Assembly (NCBI RefSeq): GCF_001039355.2
Contig: NW_019774958.1
Location: 386,866 to 450,865 of the forward strand
Length of the DNA: 64,000 bases
Source: Lingula anatina
Lineage: Eukaryota; Brachiopoda; Lingulata; Lingulida; Lingulidae
Direction: 5' to 3'
A program made the translations under genes and the position numbers. The notes beneath the pieces were generated by a model that was not told the DNA's origin, ran no database searches, and saw nothing but the letters and a program-made list of their open reading frames with translations. Every line of letters begins with the position of its first letter. Positions within the stretch are counted from its first letter, which is position 1. Positions 1 through 12,367 of this stretch are shown here, in pieces.

Positions 1-2270
1 ATTGCGAGGCTGTCATGATGACAACTGACAAAACACAACTATATAAATAATGCAAGGTTACTACAGTGACATGTAGTTAAAAATAGTTAACATATGCAAA
101 GCAAACACCATCAATTTGAAAACAAAATGTGAAGAAATCATGGAATTATTTTGTTTGACAGTACAACTTTATATCACATTTTAATAACTGTTGAAATATA
201 TATAACACAAAGCAATGAATATCTTTATATAAATGATTTTACTACTCTTATTCTTTTATATGGCCTTCCAATATTCATACAAAGGATATAAAAACAAAAC
301 TAAACATGACAGTTAAACAAAGTCTTCATATCTGAGATTAAAATATCTACATCAATATTTTATGGCACTTTATTATGCTGTTACTTTACTAATTTGAAAC
401 TATGTCCACAATAATGTTAACCTCAAAACTGACAAACTGCAATAAATATGAGTTATTAATCTAAATTACTTTCAAATCTTTTCACCACATTATTTTAGTG
501 TAACTTTTAGACACAAGACTAGTGCTTTGCTTAAAATAAGAAGATTATACTATAAATGGAAAGCAAACAAAAAATTTATTAAAGATTTACACTGGTTTTA
601 TAATAATGAAGCGATATTACAAACAATTAAACAGGTTCATAATAGCAAAATGGCAGTAAATGTTATACCAATTCTATGATTAAAGGCATCCTATCCAGTA
701 TTTCTATAACAAATCAAATTTTCCTTGAGAAAAAAATTCCTTGAGAAAAAAAATTACCTGTCAACATTACCCCTAATATCTACTTTCCTGACAGTCACGA
801 GATTCTGCAAAGTATCCAAAATGATCTTGTTTACACTTCATAACAAGAAAATGGCTTTAGAGTTTTTAAATTGTAGCCTTGTATCATGCACCATATAGAT
901 TTTTTTCTCCTCACATGAAGCCACAAAATGCCATGGTTTGTGCCTTACGAGGTTTATTCTAAGGCTTAGAAGGAAATATCAGCATCAAGTATGCTTCAGA
1001 TATTTGTGGGGTTAATCATTTTAAGGTATTGGGAACATAAGAAGCATTACAAGAGAGAGGTGATATTTAAGACATCCTTCAAATGCATACTAGTTACATT
1101 AAATCTAGAAATAACCACTGTTCGAAGGGCTTTGAAGGGATAGGAATTAAGACAGTAGTAGTCATACATGTAAATGGTCAATAACGGGGAAAATGTAACA
1201 AAATGTAAACACTTTAATAAAACATTCTTATCAACAATCCACCTCCTTCATCTAAATATGATATAAAGTAGAGACAAAACTGCTTATGATACTCTAAATA
1301 AGATACTGCTACATTTATTCAAACTCCATCTGATAGAAAACTATACAATGGTTAGTTAAATCAAGCTTATCCTTATATTATATAAAATATATAAATCCAA
1401 GACAATTTCTGTGTCACCATACATAAAACTTATATCCGAGTATTAAATGTCCATGTAGTTTACTAAATGAGCTTTGATAATTTCTTGTCTATTCATACCT
1501 GGGTGTAAGCTATAGCTAGGAGACAAAAAAGGCAAGGATTTGCACAATGAAATTGCACAATGATTTTTCTTCAAAAATGCAAAATAAATAGCTTTATGTG
1601 CAAGTTGAGCAGCTACAAACAGCTGGTATGGCACAAGCTTTCCAGAATACTCAAAAGGGTTCTCAAATATTTTACATCATAAAAATGGCACAAAATATTT
1701 CAAACATTGATGTGTTGCTAAAATATCTTATAATGGGTATATCAGAAAATATATAATCCAAAACATTGCTTTCTTAAGTTATTTCAAAATATTTATATAC
1801 ATGTATTATATATATATAGTTTCAAAGAAAGGTGTATCAAGGAACACACCATGGGATTTTTCCACCAAAATGAATTGTTCTGGGGTAAAGAGTAATTTTC
1901 TCTTATAAACTATTGCTTGACCTGTTCTTGCACTTGTGTGCAACTTTTATTTAAAGGGTTTTATTGTTTTTGGAGTATGAACTGGAAAATATAAAAAGCT
2001 TCACAGGACATGCATGTAACTGTGGGGCTTTTTCAGAAGTGTGGGGAGAACCTATAACAATTGATTTTGGCAAGAAAATCTTATGGTGTGCCCCTTAAAG
2101 CTGTACACAGACATGCATGAACTATTCAAAAGTGAAAGGAGCAGAACATGATAAGTACATTTTCTTATACCAAAAACTTATGACACTAATAGATGTTGAA
2201 CATCCTTTTTTAAGCTCCAAGTGAAATGTGCTTACTTGAATCCTTATGCAAACCAGGTGTAGCAAAACCT
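1..2270. other. 3' flank of the first tetraspanin gene, no other gene seen
   Basis: This AT-rich stretch lies downstream of the stop codon of the minus-strand tetraspanin at 2271. Part of it is probably its 3' UTR: on the minus strand several AATAAA-like signals occur, for example around 1950-1968. I see no exon-like open frame with splice sites and no protein family that I recognise. The short open frames here look like chance. Confidence 0.5.
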
Positions 2271-5195
2271 CTAAACAGCATAATCTTTTCTCTCAATCAT
2301 ACATGTGAGAGCCATTGCTATGACCATACCAATGACCTGTTGAATGACAATAATAAAAAGAAAATGTCATAAAACACTGCCTACTTTCAAGCCTCAAATT
2401 ACTTAAAGTTTTTATTTTATTTGTTCAAGACAACTGTACAGCAGAAACTGAATTGTTTAAAATTCAAGTAGAACCGGAAGGATCCAAAAAGAAATGGTCA
2501 TGAATTGTTGTTTATTGTTCTTTTTCACAAAAATTTAAGTAATCATGCCAAAATCCTGGCCTTTTTACATATATATTTCCTGATTTTGGAACCAATGTGG
2601 TACTATGTATACATTAAATACTGTATACACATGCTTCATATGTACTTACAATCAACACCAGTGTAGCAATCCCAACAGCAAATAGTGGAATTCTTTGTTC
2701 ATCAAATGACTGCAAAAGCACTCTCCATACTTCATCAAAGCATCCCTAAAACATGAAGATTGCAATTTTATATAAAAGCATTTTTGAAAAGACAAAAAAA
2801 CTCTTGTCAATGTAATGTTTTAAAATTCACAGAATTATCAATACAAATGAATGATAAAACAAAAGAAAAAAGTATTATCTTTCAACTATTAAAATTTGAA
2901 ACATCCATTAGAAGACTGTACACACACACTTTACACACCCAGTGACATGCATGGCTCAGTATGCATAATAAGACATTTTAATTACCTTTTTATAACCATT
3001 TATTACTCAATCTTTCACGTGTAATGCATGTAAGACTTCCCTGAATTGATTACTCACATTTTCGTATGGAATACATGAAGCACTTCCCTGTTTACAGCAG
3101 CTTTTGGGAACTTTTTCCCGAGCAGCACCTAAAAAATAAATAAATAAATAATCAACAGTACAATGAAAAGAATACCAACAAAATAACTTTGTATATTTGA
3201 ATATAAGAAATCGCATTATGAATTGAAAAAGTACACCACTTGGTTATAAATGTAAATATCTTTGAGTGAAATGGCTCTTAATTACTAGACAAAGTTGAAA
3301 TTATTGAAAAACATATATCACAGATTAATGTTTCCTATAGTATTTGGACCAAGAAATAATAAATAATAAAAAATTATGAACTTGATCAAACAGATTGCAC
3401 TATTTAAATAGTTTGATACATTACCATATTAGTGAAAATATCTTTGAGTGAGATATTTTCATAAAAATGATACTTTACAAAAGTGTATGTAAAATGTCAG
3501 TTATTTCTTTTTATTCTTTGAACAAACACTAGAAACTTTACACTGAAGTGATTAATTCTTTTTTGCACTGTATGTATAATGGTGCATGAAACTTACTTCT
3601 TGTTTTGTTGTACCAGTTGGTAACCCTATATTGCTCTATTGCTGCTTTGTCTGTAACAGCACAGCACTTGTACTAAAAAATAGAATATTTCCACTGTTCA
3701 CCGAGGCCCAATTTGTTTCTTATAGTACATGGTCCTTGACATCTTTAAAGAAATAGTATGGGTAGTTTAGATGGCTATTTTGTAATAAAATCTTTTTAAA
3801 AACAGATGGCACAGTAACTGAACTTGAAATAATTGGAAAATGAATTTTTAAAAATCTATGTTTTCAGTTTTGAGTTACCTTAGTCTGCATATTATCCCAT
3901 AATCGTGTGGTTTCATTTTTGTCTTTTTCACCATATTCATGTATCAATGAATTTGTCATGCTTGCTTTTATAGGTGTTTGCAGCTGAAGAAAAAACATGT
4001 ATGCAATACAGTTTGTGAAGATACTTTATGCAAGACAAATAATCAATCATACTTCAGGCTTTCATGTTTTAAAACATTTAATTCATTCTTACTCCAGTGT
4101 CAATTATTTTCTTGAGAGACCTTATTTCCTTGCATTTAGGAGCCCATTGAAATGCCATGTTAAACAACTTTTTTTAAAATATACTTTCTACATTTAATCA
4201 AACTGAACAAAATGTCCATTTACACAAAATTGAATCTGACAACCAAACAATTGTCACAAATAAAAACAATCTGACACTCTTAATATACACTTACTGCTTC
4301 TGTAAATGCAAAGGCCAACACTGCAGCTGCAATCAGTGCCAGTAAGACAATCAACATTAAGATGAAGAACTGAAAAATTAAACCAAGAGAGATCATAAAG
4401 CATATTCACATATAAGTACAATCTAGCAATGGACATATATATATATCTACAATACTGCGTTTGCAATCAATAGTAACATCTTGGCTGAAATTTTTCTCTA
4501 TAACTTCAGACTACAATATTTACTTAATTACTATTTACTTCATAGCTCAAGGAAAACTCAAGTTCAACCTCTCATAGGATAGCATTAATAAATTATATCA
4601 ATATTCAACCTATGACTGTTCTAACATGGCCTGATATAGCAATTTTACTTACTGTAATAAGCATACATCTGAATTCCTTGACTGCTCCACAGCAGCCCAT
4701 AAAGGCAATGATTACAATCACAGATCCTACAGCAATAAGAACATAGCCAGCAATCTTGTAGGTAGCAGCCTCAGTGATAAAGCCACTAACATCTAAGCCA
4801 GAACCTTTGAGTTTGGTGGAGGCATCATCATCCACTGCTACCCATATACCAAGACCCAGAAGGGCAAGTCCACAAAGCTGAAAAAAAAAAGACAAATGTC
4901 CATAACTTCTATTCTCATTTAGAATAGTTTTACCTAACATTTTAAAAAAATGTTTGACAAAATCAATTCAAAGCAGGGATTTTATCTTTAAAATAACTTG
5001 CTGTAATCTTTTTCAAAGAAAGTGACCATTGTTTAGAAGATTAAAGTTTTAACAGTAATGTAAAGATATTATTCACTTTAGAATATTTTAATATCATCTA
5101 TCAGAAATGCAAAATTTGAGACTTACCAAAAATATGAAGTTAAAGGTGAACATGGCATACTTCAAACATCTTCCACATCCAGTTAAGCTACCCAT
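2271..5195 (-). CDS. Tetraspanin, 260 aa, 8 coding exons
   Basis: Four-pass membrane scaffold protein of the tetraspanin family, which organises partner receptors at plasma or endosomal membranes. Coding exons in transcript order: 5195-5127, 4877-4653, 4369-4295, 3983-3879, 3672-3597, 3128-3058, 2745-2650, 2336-2271. All introns are GT...AG and the frame is continuous. TM1 spans about residues 12-35, TM2 about 58-80 followed by the GCCGAVKEF loop, TM3 99-120, and TM4 about 226-250. The large extracellular loop holds six cysteines (161, 162, 194, 195, 202, 209), with the usual CC and later GC positions, but the canonical CCG motif reads CCA (YKCCAVTD). The ATG at 5195 opens a typical cytoplasmic start (MGSLTGCGRCLKY) with juxtamembrane cysteines likely to be palmitoylated. 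An acceptor at 5238 suggests the first coding exon begins in 5' UTR and that a further upstream noncoding exon exists. It is the tandem paralogue of the gene at 9868-12335. Confidence 0.93.
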
Positions 5196-6212
5196 GTTGA
5201 ATATCTGTGTCTATGAATCCTTTTCAGTACCTTGTATTCTGAAACAAGATGCCATGTTCTTTCATTATTCTTGATCAATGGCATGGCTTCCTTTATTGTT
5301 CTAGTTGTTATTGTTTCTTATAAGTATCAAAATATTATAAAGACTTAGTAAATAAAAAATTCACATGTTTTTAATACAAAAAAAGAAAAAAAATTTGCTT
5401 CATTTGATCCCTAGATGCCAGTATCAGTACGAGTGGTTTTGCATTTATTTCAACCTCTAACACTGCAGTTTTTAAAAAATCCACCCACAAATCATTAAAT
5501 CAAAAAATCAAAAAATCAAAAAAAAAAAAGCATCACAAGTGCCACCTTTAATCCCTCATGCTTTCTTATGGGATAAAAAAAGTCACTCCAAAGTCCTCAT
5601 ATTTGATTTTCATTTTACTGAAGTACACTATGTGAAGAGTTATAAATTATGAAGCCAAACATTTAATCATCTTAAATTCTGAAATTCTGAAAAGGACATC
5701 TCCTTTTTGTGCCCTCTGATCACGAGCTATAGATGCCACTCTCCAAACACCCATATTATTTAACTTCAAAGTATGTCTCATTTGAATGCTATCCACTTTA
5801 CATAATTAAATATGAATCTGTCCTGTTGATTCTTTTTGTAATATATCCAATGCTTTCATCAGAGATGAAAATTTAGTATGTTAAAAATTATGACAAAACA
5901 ATAAAAACCACCCAGGCCAATGTTGCCAGGACTTCAACAACATGTTAGCCTCTCCTTGTCAAGCTAATGACAAACACTGCTTCTAGCAGGTATTTTCCAT
6001 AACATTAAAGTCATATTTGCAGACATTTCACCAAGTTGCCTAGCAACTAATTACACCATAGATGTATATGGAAAAACTTCATCACATTTCCATGCATCCC
6101 TTGGCATCTAGGTTAAAGCTCAGGAGAACAACTGAGTTGCATAAAACATGAATGTGAAAAGTGCACACCAAATGTACGGAAAACTTAAAAACATGGAGAA
6201 TAACAACAACAA

Positions 6213-6214
6213 CA

Positions 6215-6246
<32 letters not shown>
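6213..6246. repeat. (ATT)n microsatellite
   Basis: About eleven ATT units follow a short AAC run. The open frames crossing it on both strands are simple-repeat artefacts. Confidence 0.95.
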
Positions 6247-6247
<1 letters not shown>

Positions 6248-7298
6248 AAAATCAGCTGTTGTTGCATTGTTTATCCTAAGATATTATGGAAAAAGATGGA
6301 GAAGTCATGGGACAAACTTGTGCCAGTCACAGTTGTCAAATCAATCAGACCTGACAAGGATTGGGCAGGGACAATGTTGGTTAGTGGCCTAGTTAGACCC
6401 AGCAACGGTAATTAATTAACAACCATGAATCTACTTTTGTGAAAGTCATTAAGTACAAGGGTATTTCTGATCATCAACATAAAAGAAGATATTTATCAAT
6501 TAAATAATAATGTTACTGTGTGATGAAATAATAATAAATTTACATTTTTATAAGTGTGGGTCAGCAGTTATGCCAGCCAACACCCCATCCCTTTATGTTG
6601 TAATAAATGCATATCTATCATGGACACTATGAAACAACCAAGTGATCTGTAATCCAGTTTTTTTAAATGGTGAAATTGAACCCAATTATCCATATCAGAG
6701 TTGTTCTGTTCTATCTGAACAGAAAGACTAGCTATTACAATATATAAGTTAAACATGTAGTTGGGCATCACCTCAGAACACTGGATGTAATAATCAACTA
6801 TTCAATTATTTTGTAACCTAGTATTTAAAATAAAGACAGTGAAAATGTCTGACAGAGATAAGCTTAACAGTCTTACTTACCAACTATACAGGATATTCCT
6901 ATATCTGTCCTCTATATTCAGTGAAATGCGTAAGAGTGTGGTTCTCCTCTGTGCTATGACATTTACAAGGGTGAGATAGGACAGGATCCTTGTGGTATGT
7001 CATTAACTTGGGGATGAGTCACGTGTCCCTAGACTTCCTATCATGGGTGCCACAGAAAAAACCTGTTCTGGGACGAGAACCAAAAACGTTAAACAGGGTC
7101 ATCATTTGTAAGACAAATGATTTATTTTTGGAAATTAGCAAGCCACAGGTGAAGAATTCAGCAGGTTTCTTCAGATTGATTAATTCATATAAAATACTGT
7201 AAAAAAGGCCTATTGCAAATGGATTAGACTATGTTCAAGTTAAACACAGCTCATCTAAATCTTTATAATGTCTATACAATCTCTAGCTTTTCAAAGCA

Positions 7299-7703
7299 AA
7301 GTTATGTGTACAACAGATAATCCATAAAAGTTGCCTGGAAGTAATGCTGAACTATTTAGCTTAGCATACTGTTACATGACAGAGGCATACAGTAAATATA
7401 GTCACATGAATAAGTCTTTTTCAGGATATGACAATTGAAATTTTAGGGTGACTATCTTAATAATAAAGATAAACAAAAATTACTTAACCTGTTGCCNGTA
7501 ATGGCAAGTTATGTGTACAACAGATAATCCATAAAAGTTGCCTGGAAGTAATGCTGAACTATTTAGCTTAGCATACTGTTACATGACAGAGGCATACAGT
7601 AAATATAGTCACATGAATAAGTCTTTTTCAGGATATGACAATTGAAATTTTAGGGTGACTATCTTAATAATAAAGATAAACAAAAATTACTTAACCTGTT
7701 GCC
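7299..7703. repeat. 198-bp direct repeat joined by a single N
   Basis: Bases 7299-7496 recur at 7506-7703 (offset 207), separated by one N at 7497 and eight bases. The copies look identical by eye. The single N at the joint suggests two overlapping contig ends laid side by side by the assembler rather than a real duplication. Confidence 0.85.
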
Positions 7704-9867
7704 ATGTTCCATAGTGACCATTTTGCATTTCCTTCATTCTTGATTTTCAAAATAAATTTATGAAACCAGTTTGATAACATAAATCAGTTTTCATTGGAAA
7801 ATACAATACTATTGAATATGATAACAATCAAACTGGTTTGCAAGTAATTGGTAAACCTAACCATGTCATGAAGCATGACATCAATTCCATAAGAGGTATT
7901 CTTAGTCCCATTGTTCTTGGATAACAAATCCACTGGTTAATCATTTTGCTTGGACAAAGTCCATGTTTGGAAAAAAAAATCCTAAAACTGATGCAAATGT
8001 TCCTGAGTGCAATATGGAGCCCAGTTAGGGACTTAATTTGTTACATGTACAAAAATCAAGGACTCTCAAACAAGTGGAATGCAAGTTATTGAAACTCCTG
8101 TTTCAGTCTATTATAGTTATTGATACAAACAAAATGGTCCCCTTTTGACAGTTAACTGAAGAGACAAAAGTATCTTATGGCTGATTTTAATACCCAGTTA
8201 ATTTTTCATGATGGGAAGTCATTCAAATAAATTTTTTTCTTCCCCAATGGTACTTCTTCAGAAGGTAGCAAATTCAGCAGCAGGGAAATTATGCATAGGT
8301 ATGCAAGAACCCTCATTTAGTTTATTTCCTGGTAAGGGTTAGTAATAACACATTAACAGAAAGTATTAAGACTTCATTAGCATTAAGGAGGGAGTGGACT
8401 TAACATAATCAACTATCAAAATTAAACAAATGACTTCAGTTAATATTATATGCAACAAATGAAATACACCTTCAAAGCTTTCCTTCTTTCCAAATAGGTA
8501 CGACTATTTCTAAGCAAAAAATTTGTTCACTATTCAAAAGATTTACTTATACCATATTAATACCGAATCCCTTTCTACACTTCAATGGAAGGGGAGAGAC
8601 AGTGTAATTCATACCGTATAATACAAAAAAAAAAACAAAAAAAAACATTCAAATATATTAGCTTCATTCCACTGTTATCTATCACTGAAAAAATGTCATT
8701 AAAAAAGTTTAAGGAAAAAGTAAAACTGAAGACTGATATTAAGTATGAGTGTTCATTTATTCAGTTCATAATGGCTTTCATTTCTTTTAAAATGCCTCTT
8801 TAGAGATAATGGGGGTTATACTCGGTATATCAAAACCAGTATAGTTAATAATGTACTCAACAGAAGGCATTAAAATAGTTATAAACAATTACATCCATAC
8901 TAAAAAGCATTTTAACTAGGCTAAATGCAAAGGTAGCTATACAAATAAAATCTTACATACAGAATTCTACATAAATTCACAAAATGTAAGAAAAGCTACA
9001 ACCTAATTCAAACACTAGCATTGTTGTTAAAGATGTAGATGATACACACTAATATATATATATCAGAAATATTTACAATATTTCTTTCAATATAAGAACC
9101 AAGTTCCCCAAATGAATTTTTTTCTGGAATGCATATTCATAGAACTTTGCAAAACAAATTCTACAAGTGTTTTGAAAAGGTGCATTTTACTGTTGCGAGT
9201 GGAAATAAAAACAATTTTAGAGATACATAGTATCACATGGTCTTGGTCCCCAAAGAGTTACGAGAGATTTAATAGTCTAAGACATAATCAAATTTGATTA
9301 AAACTTTTTCAGTAAGCATCATGGAATCAATAAAAGTTTTCTAAGAACTCATTAACATTTTATCAATATTTAAATACATTTTCTGTATCTAAAAAGTTAT
9401 AAATTTGCTAAAATACATGGTCTGTATAAAAATATTCACATTGCAAGATTCTTTCTATTTACATCCTCCAATTTCATTTGTCAGCTCCTTTATTAAGTCA
9501 GACAAGAATAATTATGATAATATTAAATTCAAGGACCTTGCTTTCAGCAACTGCTTCCACTTCCTATCCTTACATTTTAAACTCTGATCCTACAAAACAA
9601 ACATTCATAAGTAGTATATGCACACTAAACCTTTGGAGCTAGGGCAAGTTGTCCTTGGGTAAACAGCGAAACAACTTAATTTTTCTTCCTTTATACAGGA
9701 TAACTGGGTCAGTTGAATTACAAATCGTAGCTGACTTAACCACAACACTTTGGTATACTACACTTATTCTCTGCCGTTTTCCAGGAGGTGGGTTTATATA
9801 CAGCTGTATATTGTATGTACATAGGTTAGCACTGTCTGAGGTTCAACATGATGGATACTTGATGTAT

Positions 9868-12335
9868 CTAGTCCCATTCTAACATTCTCACAAAAGATAT
9901 GGATCCTATCATGCCTAAGATCTGAAATAATGAAGTAAGCATTAGTTAGCTAATTGAATTACCACAACAGATCAATAGTTGTTTTTCATTTATCATCATC
10001 ATATTAACTGATAAAGGTTGTGCATGATAAATAATATATTCATATTCATCATCATCATCACCCAATGCTCATCCCTTAAAATGAACATTACATAATCCTC
10101 TAACAAGTACTACTTTCATGTCTTACGTCAATTAACTACACTGTAAAGCCATACCACATGCAACTAAAGCTTAGATTTCTATAATAATGAAGATGTCTTA
10201 CCATTACTAAAGCTATAACAAATGCAACAGAAAAGATGACCCATCCATGAGCTGATACCATTTCAAAACCTTTAGTAAAGCAGCCCTGAAAAAAAAATAC
10301 AAACATTACGCATTCATCCAAACAGTTTTAACAGTACTGGTGACATGTAAGGCAATTTTCTTTACTGCTAATGCATTCTTGAAAATTAACTGTTTTTAGT
10401 GATTAAGCTAATATAATTCTATTGGCTCAGTACTAATCCTGCTCTGTATAACATGTATATACCAACAATTTTGTCAGAAACATAAAAAGGTTCCGAGAAA
10501 CAGCACACACACACAACAATCGTACATCTACAACATGTCATACTTACATCGTAATACAAGAATAAGTTTGTAGATCCTAGTTTAGTTTTAGGTGGCATAG
10601 AACCAGATGGCTTTTGACAGTAGTCAAGATTTGCGTAAGTCCCATCATAGTTCCGAGCACAGCATGACTTCGGGACATATATTTTCTCCGTTTCTGTAAA
10701 AAAAAGAATAAATCTAAAGATTCATCAAGTAAATAACACACATCAAACACTTTGACACTGTTTCAATAATTTATAATATATTATTGTGAATGCACTGAAA
10801 ACCATATAACTTACCCATGACATTTTGTTGTTTAAACCAAAATGATGCCCTGTAATCTTCCCATCCACTATCAACAACCGCACAGCAATTCAACTAAAAG
10901 TAATAAAAAACTAAATTCAATTTGTGAAATAGGTTTACAGAACAATACATTTGCCAGATTTTCATGGACCACAGCAGTTAGAAATTATTGTCACACAATT
11001 TGCTGGCAACAGAATCCTTTCATCTGGAGTACATAATTTAGACAGTCACATATTTTAAATGTCTTTTAAAAATGTCATTTTAGGCCTTACATTATAACTT
11101 ATGATATGAACACCTACATGCATATGAGTATCCTGAGGATGAAAAGGGGGAGGGGGGATACAAATAATGTTTTCCAAGGATGGATTCCATGCTCCATAAT
11201 TGTAAAAACTCGAATATGAAGGAATCTTTATTGCTCTGACTACTTACCATCCTCTGGGCCATGTTCCATGCATCAGTGATGTCTGGGTGCATGAAGTGGT
11301 CATACTGATTGATCAGGGAGTCATTCATGGTCTTTTTCATCAGGTTTTCCAACTAAAAAAGGGAATAAATATGACAGAAATGTTGACATAAGTGAAATTC
11401 TGTGATACTGCACATTTATCCCTACAAATACTGGATTTACACTATGTGATGTTTAATAGGATCACAAAAAAACTTAGTGACAAGTTAGTTTAGGTTCTCC
11501 ACAGGAATACTTTTAGAGATATTACTCACATCTGCTCTGAAGGCTACAGCTAAGATGGATCCAACCAACAAGATCACAAAAATCACAACCAGGAACACAA
11601 AGTACTGAAAAAGATGATTTCAGCATTAATAAACCAAAGTGACAATGAAAATAACATCATGCTGTTTGAAAACTTCCAGTGCATAATTTCCAAGGTAGAG
11701 ATACTCTGGTCCTACATGCTTTGTCAAAAAACTCACTGGATAAAGTAAAAACACTCATTAACTATTATTAATCTGAATCGGGCAGACATCAATCATGCTA
11801 TACATTTCTGACCAATTGTATCATCATTTAAAAATCCCCTTCTGAGAAGATAACAACTTTCAAGCTCTTCAAACTATCTTACCGATATCATAAGGCATTT
11901 GTTTTCAAATATTGATCCACAGCAACCCAGTATACTGATGACCACCACTACAATCCCAATGGCAATCAACATGTAGCCTGCAGTCTCATACAGCACTGTA
12001 CCAATAATTCTGGACAGGTACACTCTGTCTATGGCAGTCCAAATGCCAATGGCAAGCAGGGCCATGCCACATAACTGAAAGCAAACAAGCTTTGGTTACT
12101 AAGTAAAACATTAACAAATCAAATTAATTTATAAATCCTACTATAGCAAAGCATGTAATCTCTACTGTCATGAAAAATTTATTTCTTTACTTTTTTTTGC
12201 AAACTCAAGGTTTGTGTCACATTGTCAAATCTTAAAAGAAAGTCTTATAATGTGCTTGCAAGTACTTACCAAAAAGAACAAATTAAATACAAAAAGCAGC
12301 AGCTTGATGAGTTTTGCCCCAGCTCCACCCTCCAT
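9868..12335 (-). CDS. Tetraspanin, 266 aa, 8 coding exons
   Basis: Second four-pass tetraspanin. Coding exons in transcript order: 12335-12270, 12074-11883, 11604-11530, 11352-11248, 10893-10815, 10693-10548, 10285-10202, 9921-9868; all GT...AG and in frame. TM1 is about residues 9-33 and TM2 about 50-72, ending in the ILGCCGSIFENKC loop. TM3 is 87-108 and TM4 about 233-256. The large extracellular loop has six cysteines (149, 150, 183, 184, 198, 223); again CCG is replaced by CCA (LNCCAVVD). Exons 3 and 4 are 75 and 105 nt, exactly as in the gene at 2271-5195, and all intron phases match, so the pair arose by tandem duplication. The sixth exon is longer here (146 versus 71 nt), enlarging the variable part of the loop. 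An acceptor at 12367 marks where the first coding exon begins in 5' UTR. The nearest vertebrate group cannot be decided by eye. Confidence 0.93.
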
Positions 12336-12367
12336 TGTGCTTAGTACGAGTTCTCACAACAGCTCAC

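Larger units (their letters stand above)
5239..9867. other. Intergenic region between the two tetraspanin genes
   Basis: It should contain the promoter and any 5' noncoding exon of the downstream tetraspanin and the 3' UTR of the upstream one (minus-strand AATAAA candidate near 8756-8761). It also holds an (ATT)n microsatellite at about 6213-6246 and a duplicated 198-bp block around a single N at 7497. I found no convincing coding exon. Confidence 0.5.
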
